This document shows, in pieces, positions 46,822 through 57,559 of a stretch of DNA of 64,000 nucleotides. The notes below the pieces were generated by a model. The model was not told the DNA's origin. It ran no database searches and saw only the letters and a list, made by a program, of their open reading frames with translations. Source of the DNA: Komarekiella atlantica HA4396-MV6 (lineage in GTDB: Bacteria > Cyanobacteriota > Cyanobacteriia > Cyanobacteriales > Nostocaceae); NCBI GenBank assembly GCA_019359395.1, contig JAHHHK010000012.1, positions 124,001-188,000 on the forward strand, in the 5' to 3' direction. The stretch's first letter is position 1; each line of letters starts with the position of its first letter. A program made the translations under genes and the position numbers.

Positions 46822-48174
46822 ATGTTCATGAAAATTGAGGAATTATCTGCTTTAGAAGTCAGCTTTAATCAACTGATTGAAACTCTACTGCTCAAAACAG
46901 TCGAAGATGAACACTTTACTGTGAAACTAAGCAGTGAACGGAGTCAATTTACTCGTTTCAATCATGCAAAAGTCAGACAAACTGGTTGTGTGGCTGATGG
47001 TTGGATAGAACTGACTTTGATGAAAAATCAGCGCAGCAGTTTTCGGCAGTTTCCTTTTACTGGAAATTGGGAAGTAGATTGGCAATTGGGATATGAAGCT
47101 TTACAAGAACTACGTGAAGAACTTCCTTTATTACCAGTTGATCCTTATCTAGTTTTGCCATCAGGAAGCAACACCAGTCGGGAAGTATATCCTGGAAAAT
47201 TATTGGTAGCAGAAGCAGTAGTGCCTACTGTGCTAGAACTAGTTGCTGAATTGGATTTTACTGGTATATATGCTGGGGGAGTAGTAGTTAAAGGTTATGG
47301 TGATTCTAGCGGTCAGAAACACTGGTTTGTGACTGATTCTTTTACCTTAGATTATTCTTTATTTACCACGTCTGGACAAGCTGTTAAAGGTACTTTTGCT
47401 GGGAGTGATTGGAATGCAGCTGCTTATATAGCCAAAATCGGCGAAGCAAAGCAACAACTAGAAATGCTTTCTCGCTCGGCTAAAGAATTACCACGAGGAC
47501 ATTACAAAACTTATTTTGCACCTGCTGCTGTTGCAGATTTATTAATGATGCTTTCTTGGGGAGCCGTGAGCGAAGCTGATATCCAACAAGGAAACAGTGC
47601 TTTAGCTGCTCTATGGCGTCAAGAAAAACAACTTTCACCAATATTTAACTTGAAAGAAAACTTTCAGCGGGGATTAGTGCCGCGATTTAATGAATTGGGA
47701 GAAATGGCTGCACCGGAGTTAAGTGTTATAGAACAAGGACTTTTGGTAAATACTTTAGTTAATTCTCGAACTGCTAAGGAATATCAGAAAATTGCCAATG
47801 GCGCTAATGGTTCAGAAACATTACGTGCGCCAGAAATAAGTCTAGGAAATTTAGCCTTTGAGCAAATTATTCCAAGTTTGAATACAGGCTTATATGTATC
47901 AAATTTGCATTACTTGAATTGGAGCGATCGCCCCACTGGTAGAATTACAGGAATGACTCGTTATGCTTGTTTTTGGGTAGAAAATGGAGAAATTATCGCC
48001 CCTATTGAAAACTTGCGTTTTGATGAAAGTCTCTATCGCTTCTGGGGAGAAAACCTAATCAATTTGACCAATTTTCAGGAATTTATTCCCGAAGTAGGTA
48101 CATACGATGGTCGGCAACTTGGAGGTAGTTTGGTTCCTGGTATCTTGGTGGAAGATTTTACATATACTTTGTAG
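46822..48174 (+). CDS. tldE: TldE/PmbA-family metallopeptidase partner
   Basis: The 450-residue protein shows the TldE layout: a domain with RSQFTRFNHAKVRQTG, GVVVKGYGDSSGQKHWFVTD, ELPRGHYKTYFAPAAVADLL, and a C-terminal ITGMTRYACFWVENGEIIAP. It lacks the HExxxH of TldD, as expected for the non-catalytic partner. Two start codons (46822, 46828) are possible. Same direction as tldD but 300 bases away, across the composite repeat. Confidence 0.85.
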   Translation: MFMKIEELSALEVSFNQLIETLLLKTVEDEHFTVKLSSERSQFTRFNHAKVRQTGCVADGWIELTLMKNQRSSFRQFPFTGNWEVDWQLGYEALQELREELPLLPVDPYLVLPSGSNTSREVYPGKLLVAEAVVPTVLELVAELDFTGIYAGGVVVKGYGDSSGQKHWFVTDSFTLDYSLFTTSGQAVKGTFAGSDWNAAAYIAKIGEAKQQLEMLSRSAKELPRGHYKTYFAPAAVADLLMMLSWGAVSEADIQQGNSALAALWRQEKQLSPIFNLKENFQRGLVPRFNELGEMAAPELSVIEQGLLVNTLVNSRTAKEYQKIANGANGSETLRAPEISLGNLAFEQIIPSLNTGLYVSNLHYLNWSDRPTGRITGMTRYACFWVENGEIIAPIENLRFDESLYRFWGENLINLTNFQEFIPEVGTYDGRQLGGSLVPGILVEDFTYTL

Positions 48175-48244
48175 TCAGTTTGTGTAACAAAACTTACTTT
48201 TAGTAGAGATGCGAAATCTAGCGTCTCTACACCGAATTATCAAA

Positions 48245-48568
48245 TTACCTATTTCTATAAACTGCATTAATTACAATATCTTTGATAGTCAGGTAAATAA
48301 TTAATAGCAACAATAAAAATTGCCCAAACTGAAGAATTGGATCTAGACGCCAGCCTTGAAACATTAAAATCAACCCATACAATAACAATATAATGAGCGT
48401 AAATATCACTTGGATAATGTAAAGTGCTAAAGCCCAACCTTCAAGTCTGGCTCCCCTTCGTACTAGCCAAACTAACATGAAAATAAAGTAAGGGATTGTT
48501 AAAAGTAAATAAATAATTCTGATTAATCCGGCTACATTTATTCCAAAGTTAACTTGAGCTATCAGCAT
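48245..48568 (-). CDS. Ycf66-family membrane protein
   Basis: The 107-residue protein begins MLIAQVNFGINVAGLIRI and has three hydrophobic helices and the diagnostic FQGWRLDPILQFGQFLL block of Ycf66 proteins, which are conserved in cyanobacteria and some plastids. The usual PELSRD loop is not present, so this is a divergent or shortened member. Function unknown, probably thylakoid membrane. Confidence 0.75.
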   Translation of the reverse strand: MLIAQVNFGINVAGLIRIIYLLLTIPYFIFMLVWLVRRGARLEGWALALYIIQVIFTLIILLLYGLILMFQGWRLDPILQFGQFLLLLLIIYLTIKDIVINAVYRNR

Positions 48569-48730
48569 TTCTTAAAAATCCTGCTTAGTAATTACAAGCC
48601 ATAATTTTGAACCTATTTACTAAGTAGGTTAGGTTTCGTCTATGGAAATCTAAAAGTTTTAATGAAAATTGTTGGGTTAAGCACTAGCAAAACCCAACCT
48701 AAAATTCTTCTTCATCTGTTTTTAGATCCT

Positions 48731-49941
<1,211 letters not shown>

Positions 49942-50176
49942 TCAAATCTACCATCTCGCGCTCTGAGCGAGGGTGTTAAAGTCCATTGTTGTGGTGGCAC
50001 GAGTTATGCTCAACTAGGCATTAGGAATTAGACTCCTAAACGTGGATGCTGAACTTCCACTTGCGTCCCCACTTTCTTTGTGAAGGATTCAAGCGTAGTT
50101 CAGCAATTGAGACGTAAAAAACCCCGTACTTAGCAAAGTGCGTGGACAGTTTATGAAATCTTCTAGGTAATTTTGC

Positions 50177-51049
50177 ATGGTACTGGATTCCACCTTGCCC
50201 TTGGCGTTTCAATTTACTTCTCCGGGCCCGATTCTGGTGAAAATAGGGCCAATAATTATCCGCTGGTATGGCTTGTTGATTGCCACAGCAGTGTTAATTG
50301 GTGTTCTTCTTTCTCAATACTTGGCAAAGCGCCGTAATGTTAATCCAGATTTGCTGAGCGATTTATTCTTTTGGTTGCTAATTGGGGCAATTCCCGGCGC
50401 ACGGCTATATTACGTTTTGTTTGAGTGGTCAAAATATGCCTCAACTCCAGGAAAAATCATTGCGATCTGGGAAGGAGGTATTGCCATTCATGGAGCAATT
50501 CTAGGTGGCGTTTTGGCAGCGTTAATTTTTGCCAGACTTAAACAAGTTTCTTTCTGGCAACTAGCAGATTTGGTGGCTCCTTCGCTGATTTTAGGACAGG
50601 CGATCGGACGTTGGGGCAATTTCTTCAACTCAGAAGCTTTTGGCGGCCCTACTAATTTACCCTGGAAGCTATATATTCCACCGGATAATCGTCCTTTAGA
50701 GTATGCCAATTTCGATTACTTTCATCCCACCTTCCTCTATGAATCTCTGTGGGATTTAATGGTGTTTGCGCTGTTGATTACGTTGTTTTTTCGGTCTTTA
50801 TCTGGCAAGCCACGCTTAAAAGTAGGCACACTGTTTCTAGTTTACTGGCCAGCCTATAGCTTAGGACGTTTGTGGATTGAAGGTTTTCGCACTGATAGCT
50901 TAATGCTAGGGCCCTTGCGGATGGCACAAGTAGTGAGCGGTCTAGGAATTGTTTTAGGATTAGTTGGGTTAGCTTGGCTTTACTTAATCAAACGCCCTTT
51001 ACCCGATGTAGTTCCTCCCTCTAAGGCAGATGGGGAGAGTGGGAGATGA
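50177..51049 (+). CDS. lgt: Prolipoprotein diacylglyceryl transferase
   Basis: The 290-residue membrane protein has [25 protein letters not shown] (His of the HGGL-type motif) and [16 protein letters not shown], the Lgt signature with its essential Arg and Asn. It attaches diacylglycerol to lipobox cysteines, which fits the lipoprotein at 33 kb and the LGGC protein at 63.1 kb. Complete; the C-terminal residues run into a repeat-rich spacer. Confidence 0.94.
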   Translation: MVLDSTLPLAFQFTSPGPILVKIGPIIIRWYGLLIATAVLIGVLLSQYLAKRRNVNPDLLSDLFFWLLIGAIPGARLYYVLFEWSKYASTPGKIIAIWEGGIAIHGAILGGVLAALIFARLKQVSFWQLADLVAPSLILGQAIGRWGNFFNSEAFGGPTNLPWKLYIPPDNRPLEYANFDYFHPTFLYESLWDLMVFALLITLFFRSLSGKPRLKVGTLFLVYWPAYSLGRLWIEGFRTDSLMLGPLRMAQVVSGLGIVLGLVGLAWLYLIKRPLPDVVPPSKADGESGR

Positions 51050-51071
51050 GGGAGCAGGGGGAGTAGTGTTT

Positions 51072-51240
51072 CGACTTCGCGGCAGTTGAGCGTAGTCGAA
51101 ACTCAACAACCGGGGCATGGGGAGTGGGGGCAGAGGGGACAATGAGAAAATTATTAACTCTTGACCCTTGTACAGACGCGATTAATCGCGTCTCTACTCT
51201 TGACCCTCGTACAGACGCGATTAATCGCGTCTCTTGACCC
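51072..51240 (-). repeat. Composite dispersed repeat, inverted copy
   Basis: It is the reverse complement of 46544-46699 with two palindromes (51174-51193 and 51213-51232), the ATTAATAATTTTCTCATTGTC-type block and the CTACGCTCAACTGCCGCG block. It carries an extra C-rich stretch of about 15 bases. It lies between lgt and cobM. An imperfect hairpin at 51261-51282 (gccccagag / ctctagggc) follows. Confidence 0.9.
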
Positions 51241-51381
51241 TTGACCAAGAAATAAAAAATGCCCCAGAGTTTTCTCTAGGGCTTAACCAGGGTGCATCTA
51301 CCATTACTCTCTACTAGGAAAAGAGGGTAAATCCGGAAAGATACTGAAGAAAATGTCAAACAAACTTTTTGAGGGACTGTT

Positions 51382-52209
51382 GTGTGTTCTGATCAGCGTG
51401 AATATACTGAAAGTGTTATCTATGAAAAAACACGATATACTGTAGAACCGTCTGTGTATATTGTGGGAGCAGGCCCCGGAGATCCAGATTTATTGACGGT
51501 CAAGGCGCAAAAATTATTGGCTGCTGCCGATGTGATTTTATTCGCTGATTCTTTAGTACCTGAACAGATTTTGGATGTTTGCCGAAAAGACGCGGAGATA
51601 ATTAGGACTGCGAATCAGACTTTAGAAGAGATTTTGCCAATCATGATCGCAAGAGTACGATCGCACCAATCAGTTATCCGCCTCCATTCCGGCGACCCTA
51701 GTCTCTACAGCGCCATCCATGAGCAAATGCACCTGCTAGCACAGGCAAAAATTCCTTTTGAAGTCATACCCGGTATCAGTGCTTTTCAAGCCGCAGCTGC
51801 TAAACTCAAAGTCGAACTAACTGTTCCCGGTTTAGTTCAAACCATCATCCTAACGCGCATCAGCGGACGAACACAAGTCCCCGCTACCGAAGAATTAGCT
51901 ACTCTTGCAGCACATCAAGCTAGCCTTTGCCTATATCTAAGTGCGCGTCATGTCGAAAATGCCCAAGCTAAACTACTGGAACATTATCCAGCCGAAACCC
52001 CGGTAGCAATTTGCTTTCGTATAGGGTGGCCAGATGAAAAAATCAGAGTTGTTCCTCTTGACCAAATGGCAGATTGCACTCATCAAGAACAGCTAATTCG
52101 TACTACACTTTATTTGATCAGTCCAGCGCTCCTACCAGCAACAGGGCGATCGCGTTTATATCATCCCGAACATAGTCATTTATTTCGTTCATCTCATAAT
52201 GAGCTGTAA
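51382..52209 (+). CDS. cobM: Precorrin-4 C11-methyltransferase
   Basis: The 275-residue protein begins at a GTG. From residue 25 it has the SAM-dependent tetrapyrrole methylase pattern VYIVGAGPGDPDLLTVKA, VIRLHSGDPSLYSAIHEQ, VIPGISAFQAAAA and LTRISGRTQVP, the CobM/CbiF group. It works in cobalamin synthesis, which fits the B12-type radical SAM protein at 2-3.5 kb. The first 20 residues are unconserved, so the start is uncertain. Confidence 0.92.
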   Translation: MCSDQREYTESVIYEKTRYTVEPSVYIVGAGPGDPDLLTVKAQKLLAAADVILFADSLVPEQILDVCRKDAEIIRTANQTLEEILPIMIARVRSHQSVIRLHSGDPSLYSAIHEQMHLLAQAKIPFEVIPGISAFQAAAAKLKVELTVPGLVQTIILTRISGRTQVPATEELATLAAHQASLCLYLSARHVENAQAKLLEHYPAETPVAICFRIGWPDEKIRVVPLDQMADCTHQEQLIRTTLYLISPALLPATGRSRLYHPEHSHLFRSSHNEL

Positions 52210-52293
52210 TCGAACTTCTCTGTACGGTGAAATCAAATTAACACAGCGATCGCCACTGTTAAGTTTGACAATTACGAATTACGAATTATTTAT

Positions 52294-52647
52294 ATGCCAT
52301 TAATTAAAGTACAAACTTCTGTATCTGCTCCTCAAAAAGCTGAAGTTGAGTCAATGCTTTTGAGTCTATCTGCCAAGTTAGCTAAATATTTGGGAAAACC
52401 TGAATCCTATGTAATGACTGCGTTTGAGCCAGGAATCCCCATGACATTTGCAGGGAATACTGAACCTGTTTGCTACATCGAAATTAAGAGCGTTGGCACA
52501 ATGAAGCCAGACCAAACTGAGGCGATGAGTCAGGATTTTTGCCAGCAGATTAATCAAACGCTAGGTGTACCTAAAAATCGGATTTACATAGAGTTTGCAG
52601 ATGCCAAAGGTGCAATGTGGGGATGGAACGGTTCAACTTTTGGTTGA
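52294..52647 (+). CDS. MIF-like phenylpyruvate tautomerase family protein
   Basis: The 117-residue protein begins MPLIKVQTSV with the catalytic-type Pro after Met, and has NRIYIEFADAKGAMWGWNGSTFG at the C-terminus, as in the macrophage migration inhibitory factor/tautomerase family. The trimeric fold probably catalyses keto-enol tautomerisation; the natural substrate is unknown. The gene stands alone. Confidence 0.9.
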   Translation: MPLIKVQTSVSAPQKAEVESMLLSLSAKLAKYLGKPESYVMTAFEPGIPMTFAGNTEPVCYIEIKSVGTMKPDQTEAMSQDFCQQINQTLGVPKNRIYIEFADAKGAMWGWNGSTFG

Positions 52648-53023
52648 TTGAGGAAATCACTTGATATATCAAGAAAAAGAAAATAGAAAGCAGTAGGTAA
52701 TTAACTAGGCATAAATAAATTAAAGTTTGTAGTCAGGACTAAAGTCCTAATAATCCTTGTTTTGGGCGATGAATCTCACTTACGAACTAAAATCGTATTT
52801 TATGTTTAATTATACCTACCTATTTAAGAAGACTATTCTTGTAAAGAAATAAATTTTCCGTCGGAATCAATTATATCAATTGACTTCTTGTTCGTGAAGC
52901 GAGTTAGGAGTTGACACAGCAGCTTTTTTAATTGATTTGTCATCTTTTTAGAAGATAAAAATTAATTTGACAGCTTGACTGTGTACTATGAAATAAAAGA
53001 TATATCAATCATAGGATATTGGA
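52648..53023 (+). other. Intergenic region with AGGACT palindrome, upstream of H-NOX operon
   Basis: 376 AT-rich bases. AGGACT-AA-AGTCCT (52735-52748) is a perfect palindrome of a kind common in Nostoc spacers. The promoter of the H-NOX operon should lie in the last 120 bases, where TTGACA (about 52911) and TTGACAG (about 52967) occur. No gene seen. Confidence 0.5.
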
Positions 53024-53575
53024 ATGTACGGCTTAATAAACAAAGCGATTCGTGATATGGTGTGCGATCGCTTTGGTGAAGAAATTTGGCAGACAATTAA
53101 ACAAAAAGCTGAAGTCAAAATAGATACTTTCTTAAGGATGGAACCCTATCCTGATGACCTAACTCACAAACTAGTGAAGGCGACAAGTGAGGTTGTCGGC
53201 TTATCTGGTGCAGAAATTATGCAAGCCTTTGGAGAATATTGGATACAGTATACTGGCAAGGCAGGCTACGGTGCAATGATGGACATGGGTGGTGATACAT
53301 TACCTGAATTCTTGGAAAATTTGGATGAACTTCATACTCGTCTTAGTATCAATTTTCCAAAATATGATCCGCCTTCGTTTGAGTGTACTGAAATAGAAGA
53401 AAATTCTTTAGAATTACACTACCGTTCTAGTCGTCACGGACTAACTGCAATGGTTGTCGGTTTGCTCAAAGGTTTGGGGACAAGGTTCAACACAGAAGTT
53501 AATATTGTCCAAACTCAAAATCGGGAAGAGGGAGCCGAGCATGATGCTTTCTTGATTGAGTATAAACCTAACTGA
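53024..53575 (+). CDS. Heme NO-binding protein (H-NOX)
   Basis: The 183-residue protein has the H-NOX fold: MYGLINKAIRDMVCDRFGEE start, proximal heme ligand H104 (LDELHTRL) and the heme-propionate motif YxSxR as Y133, S135, R137 (HYRSSRHGL). It binds heme and senses NO (in some bacteria O2 or CO), and signals to an adjacent kinase. It is followed after 2 bases by a HNOBA-histidine kinase gene. Confidence 0.94.
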   Translation: MYGLINKAIRDMVCDRFGEEIWQTIKQKAEVKIDTFLRMEPYPDDLTHKLVKATSEVVGLSGAEIMQAFGEYWIQYTGKAGYGAMMDMGGDTLPEFLENLDELHTRLSINFPKYDPPSFECTEIEENSLELHYRSSRHGLTAMVVGLLKGLGTRFNTEVNIVQTQNREEGAEHDAFLIEYKPN

Positions 53576-53577
53576 CT

Positions 53578-55023
53578 ATGATTTCTCCTCAGTTCAGTCT
53601 TCCACCACAGTTGTTCGCAAAAGCCTTTCCATTTCATATTGTGTTCAATCGTGAAAGGAAGGTTGTCCAAGTAGGAGAGGTTTTGCAACGGATTCATCCA
53701 GACCCTTTAGTAGGCAGTTTAATTGAGCAAAAATTTCAGATTATACGTCCAAAGATTCAGCTTAATTTTATAGCGATCGCCAAACGGCTTAGCTCTTTAT
53801 TTCTGTTTGAATCTTTGCATAATAACATGATTCTTAAAGGGCAAATGATGTATGTTCCTGAGCAAGACATTATGGTTTTTCTCTGCTCTGTTTGGGGAAG
53901 TAATACAGATACTCTAACTAACTATAATTTGAAGCTGAAAGACTTTGCAATTCATGACCAGACTGTTGACTTATTTTTTTTGCTACAAGCTAAAAATACA
54001 GCTTTGGAGGATATTCAGAAATTAACAGATGAACTGACGCAGCGACAAGCACAGCTAGAAAATACGCTACAAATTCAGGAATATCTGGCTAAAACTGCCG
54101 AAACACAAGCACAAAAGTTAGAAAATACTCTCAAGGAGTTACAACAGACACAATCACAACTAATTCAAACTGAAAAAATGTCTAGTCTGGGTCAATTAGT
54201 TGCTGGTGTTGCTCACGAAATTAATAACCCAGTAAACTTTATTTATGGCAACCTCAAATATATTAATGAATACACTCAGTATTTACTAAGTTTAATCCAG
54301 ATATACCAGCAATTTTATCCTCAACCTCACCCGGAAATTGAAGCATTACTTAAAAAAAATGACCTAGATTTTATCATTGAAGATCTACCAAAAATTTTAT
54401 CTTCTTTAGAAGTGGGAGCTAAACGAATTCGTGATATTGTCCTAAATTTACGGAATTTCTCGCGACTTGATCAAGCTGAGATGAAATCTATTGATATTCA
54501 TGAGGGTATCAATAATACACTGTTGATTTTGCAACATCGTCTAGAGGATAAATCTGGTTTTCAACCCATTGAAATTATCAAAAAATATGGCGATTTACCT
54601 TTTGTAGAATGCTATGCAGGACAAATAAATCAGGTGTTTATGAATATCTTAAGTAATGCAATTGATGCTATGCGTTACCAAGAAGAAGTGTGTTCAAAAC
54701 AAGGAATTGCCAAGCAATCCAGTCGCATTACCATCCAAACTCACGTAGAAAATCAACAGCATATAATTATCATTATTAAAGATAATGGCTCAGGGATGAC
54801 AGAAAACGTTAGGCAAAGAATATTTGACCCTTTTTTCACAACTAAACCTGTGGGACAAGGCACTGGTTTAGGATTATCAATCAGTTATCAAATCGTTGTA
54901 GATAAGCATCACGGGAAAATAAAGTGTATTTCGGAACTTGGAGAAGGAACAGAATTCTGGATTGAAATTCCAGTTAAGCAAAAACCTGTCCAGTCAACTC
55001 CAGCTTTGAACAAGAAGTTATAG
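53578..55023 (+). CDS. HNOBA-domain histidine kinase, partner of H-NOX
   Basis: The 481-residue protein has an N-terminal HNOBA domain (about 1-135, FHIVFNRERKVVQVG, LKGQMMYVPEQDIMVFLCS), as in soluble guanylate cyclases. A coiled coil (about 140-200) is followed by a DHp with H213 (VAHEINNPVNF), then N box (NQVFMNILSNAIDAM), G1 (DNGSGM) and G2 (GTGLGLS) of a HATPase_c domain. There is no receiver domain. Two bases separate it from the H-NOX gene. Confidence 0.93.
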   Translation: MISPQFSLPPQLFAKAFPFHIVFNRERKVVQVGEVLQRIHPDPLVGSLIEQKFQIIRPKIQLNFIAIAKRLSSLFLFESLHNNMILKGQMMYVPEQDIMVFLCSVWGSNTDTLTNYNLKLKDFAIHDQTVDLFFLLQAKNTALEDIQKLTDELTQRQAQLENTLQIQEYLAKTAETQAQKLENTLKELQQTQSQLIQTEKMSSLGQLVAGVAHEINNPVNFIYGNLKYINEYTQYLLSLIQIYQQFYPQPHPEIEALLKKNDLDFIIEDLPKILSSLEVGAKRIRDIVLNLRNFSRLDQAEMKSIDIHEGINNTLLILQHRLEDKSGFQPIEIIKKYGDLPFVECYAGQINQVFMNILSNAIDAMRYQEEVCSKQGIAKQSSRITIQTHVENQQHIIIIIKDNGSGMTENVRQRIFDPFFTTKPVGQGTGLGLSISYQIVVDKHHGKIKCISELGEGTEFWIEIPVKQKPVQSTPALNKKL

Positions 55024-55055
55024 GATAGAGATCCAGTATCAATTCTGAATTTCTT

Positions 55056-56147
55056 ATGTCTGCTACGCCTCTTGTATCTCCGGTTGACTCACACAACCCA
55101 GAAAAATCAGAACTAATTCCTCTACTAGGTGCTTCGGTTGTAGAGTTAACCGCTTGGGTGCAACAGCATGGACAACCTGCTTATAGAGGAAAGCAACTGC
55201 ATGAATGGATATATCAGAAGGGGGCGCGATCGCTATCTGATATTTCTGTTTTCCCTAAACAATGGCGTGCAGAAGTTGCAGAAATCCCGATTGGGCGCTC
55301 AACGATACACCACCGTGCTGTCGCACCTGATGGCACAATAAAATATCTACTGCAACTCGCAGATGGTCAAATTATTGAAACTGTTGGCATTCCCACTTTT
55401 GGCGAAGGGGGAAAAGGCCCAAAATCCCGGCTGACAGTTTGCGTCTCTACGCAGGTAGGTTGTCCGATGGCGTGTGATTTCTGCGCTACTGGTAAAGGAG
55501 GCTACAAGCGTAACCTAGCAGTACATGAAATTGTGGATCAGGTGTTGACTGTACAAGAAGATTTTCAGCAACGGGTTAGCAATGTGGTATTCATGGGACT
55601 GGGTGAACCATTGTTGAATACTGAGAATGTCCTAGCAGCCTTGAAATCTCTGAATCAAGATGTTGGTATAGGAGCGCGATCGCTTACTATTTCAACAGTT
55701 GGTATTTGCGATCGCATTCGTCAATTCGCTCAACACCATTTGCAAGTCACTCTTGCTGTTAGTCTCCACGCACCTAACCAAGCACTGCGAGAAAAACTTA
55801 TCCCCAGCGCCCGCGCCTATCCTTTGGAAGATTTACTGGCTGAGTGTCGGGAATATGTGGAAGTTACTGGACGCCGGGTTACTTTTGAATATATTCTTCT
55901 CGCTGGTGTCAACGATTTGCCAGAACATGCATTACAACTGGCGAAATGTTTGAGAGGGTTCCAAAGTCATGTGAATTTGATTCCCTACAATCCTATCGAA
56001 GAAGTAGACTACAAACGTCCTAACCGCGATCGCATTCAAGCTTTTGTCAACATCCTTAAGCAACAACAAATTGCTGTTAGCGTCCGCTATTCCCGTGGGT
56101 TAGAAGCCGATGCTGCTTGTGGACAACTAAGAGCTAGTAAAAATTAA
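55056..56147 (+). CDS. rlmN: 23S rRNA (adenine2503-C2)-methyltransferase
   Basis: The 363-residue protein has the radical SAM CxxxCxxC as C136, C140 and C143 ([11 protein letters not shown]), GLGEPLLN and the C-terminal catalytic Cys in DAACGQLR. It methylates A2503 of 23S rRNA and A37 of some tRNAs. It follows the kinase by 32 bases, but is a housekeeping gene. Complete. Confidence 0.95.
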   Translation: MSATPLVSPVDSHNPEKSELIPLLGASVVELTAWVQQHGQPAYRGKQLHEWIYQKGARSLSDISVFPKQWRAEVAEIPIGRSTIHHRAVAPDGTIKYLLQLADGQIIETVGIPTFGEGGKGPKSRLTVCVSTQVGCPMACDFCATGKGGYKRNLAVHEIVDQVLTVQEDFQQRVSNVVFMGLGEPLLNTENVLAALKSLNQDVGIGARSLTISTVGICDRIRQFAQHHLQVTLAVSLHAPNQALREKLIPSARAYPLEDLLAECREYVEVTGRRVTFEYILLAGVNDLPEHALQLAKCLRGFQSHVNLIPYNPIEEVDYKRPNRDRIQAFVNILKQQQIAVSVRYSRGLEADAACGQLRASKN

Positions 56148-56215
56148 CTGTGTAATGACTAAGATTTGAGCGATCGCTCAAACTAATCTATAACAATTAA
56201 GGAGAAAATTGCATT

Positions 56216-56689
56216 GTGAATGGCTCATTTATCTCTAAGTCAGGGCTACTATTGATCATTCTTACAACAGTTTTGCCAATTAATTATCCTGCTCATGGAC
56301 AAATAATTGAGACGAATCCTCAAAGGCAAAACTCATTTTCAGAAAGAATCAGACAACAACAAGAAGAACGAGATCAGCAAATACAAGAGCAAGTCAAGAA
56401 AACATGGCTACAGTTATATATTCAAGAACCACAACAACAGCAACAGCAACTAAGATTACAGCAACGAGAGTTTAGCCAACAACGCCAACAAATGAGACAA
56501 CAGCAACAATTTAGACAGCAACAGCAACAAATGAGACAACAGCAGCAAGAATTTAGCCGACAGCAACAATTGAGATTACAACAGCAAGAAGTGAGACGGC
56601 AACAAGAATTTAGACGACAACAAGAATTTAGCCGACAGCAACAATTTAGACTACAGCAACAATTTAGACGACAGCAAGAAAATCTGTGA
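56216..56689 (+). CDS. Secreted Gln/Arg-rich low-complexity protein
   Basis: The 157-residue protein starts at a GTG, with AAGGAG about 11 bases upstream. A signal peptide (SGLLLIILTTVLPINYPAHG) is followed by a QQ/RQQ-rich region (about residues 85-155) with repeated MRQQQQ, FRQQQQ, EFSRQQQ. It is probably disordered or helical in the periplasm, or a coiled coil. No family recognised. Confidence 0.6.
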   Translation: MNGSFISKSGLLLIILTTVLPINYPAHGQIIETNPQRQNSFSERIRQQQEERDQQIQEQVKKTWLQLYIQEPQQQQQQLRLQQREFSQQRQQMRQQQQFRQQQQQMRQQQQEFSRQQQLRLQQQEVRRQQEFRRQQEFSRQQQFRLQQQFRRQQENL

Positions 56690-56844
56690 AGTATCCAGAG
56701 TTCCTGATCAGGAGCAATCTCTGTAAAACTTTATCTAGCTTGTTGACGGACTCATACGAGTCTACAACTATCTTTTCAATATTCCACTGCTTTAATAATG
56801 TTGTTTATGATACAGTAAGCCTTAATAATATCATTGATTACTTT

Positions 56845-56876
56845 CCCCTCTGCCCAATTAGGTATGAGGGGATTTT
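56845..56876 (+). terminator. Hairpin terminator candidate
   Basis: CCCCTC (56845-56850) pairs with GAGGGG (56866-56871), with a 15-base loop and ATTTT after it. It probably ends the Gln-rich gene transcript. Confidence 0.6.
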
Positions 56877-57498
56877 ATATGGCGATCGCTGTATCGCTTA
56901 TAACTATTGACATGACACAAATACTTGCAAATATATCGTCTATCTGTAGATAGATATTAGTATTTCAAAAAGCACAGTGAACTATCTATACAATTCAAAT
57001 TTATATATATTCAGGAATATTTTAGAGATGTATCGACATAATGATTCATAGCCCTCAAACATGATTTAGTGTTGCTACTACGCCATTTTGAGATTTTTAA
57101 TTTGAATTCATCAACAATTTCTACAAATAGATCCACCGCTAATTCTCAGAAAAAGTCTTGCCCTATGTGACAAATAATTGTATTGTTAAAGGTGGTTTTC
57201 TCAAAAGCGCGAACCAAACAAAATTTTCTGGTTTAACTTCGCACCTTATTATGTTGCTAAGAATGCTGAACTGAGAATAATCCAAACAATAATCAAGTGG
57301 GGTTAATGCTTATTTTTTTAGTTCAAATAAACCAAAAGTATTGGTTAAGCTTATACTTTTAGTTTATCAATAACCCCAATAAAATTTTATCTATAGTCAA
57401 TGATTACCTAATATAGTCTTGAGACAGCAAGACGATTTCTTGCTGAAAATTTAAAATGAATTTACTGTTAGTAATCAAAGTTTTCATATGTAAGGTAG

Positions 57499-57512
57499 GT
57501 AGCTTAAATTAC
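57499..57512 (+). promoter_or_regulatory. Candidate NtcA binding site
   Basis: GTA-GCTTAAAT-TAC matches the GTAN8TAC consensus of the nitrogen regulator NtcA. It is extended by G and C to GGTA...TACC. A TATTAC/TACATAT -10-like element lies about 18-27 bases downstream, near the 22-base spacing of NtcA-activated promoters. It is 47 bases before the ATG of the GT4 gene. Confidence 0.5.
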
Positions 57513-57559
57513 CATTTTACGTACTAAAATATTACATATTTATTTAAGTGAGGAAGGTG

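Larger units (their letters stand above)
56690..57559. other. Long AT-rich spacer before polysaccharide genes
   Basis: 870 bases without a convincing gene. A terminator-like hairpin lies at 56845-56876 and an NtcA-type site at 57499-57512. The last HIP1 octamer before the polysaccharide genes is at 56882-56889. A 74-codon open frame starting inside the end of the Gln-rich gene has no coding signs. Confidence 0.5.

Noticed and set aside
56686-56910. 74-codon frame after the Gln-rich gene
   Set aside because: It contains the terminator hairpin and has no recognisable protein features.
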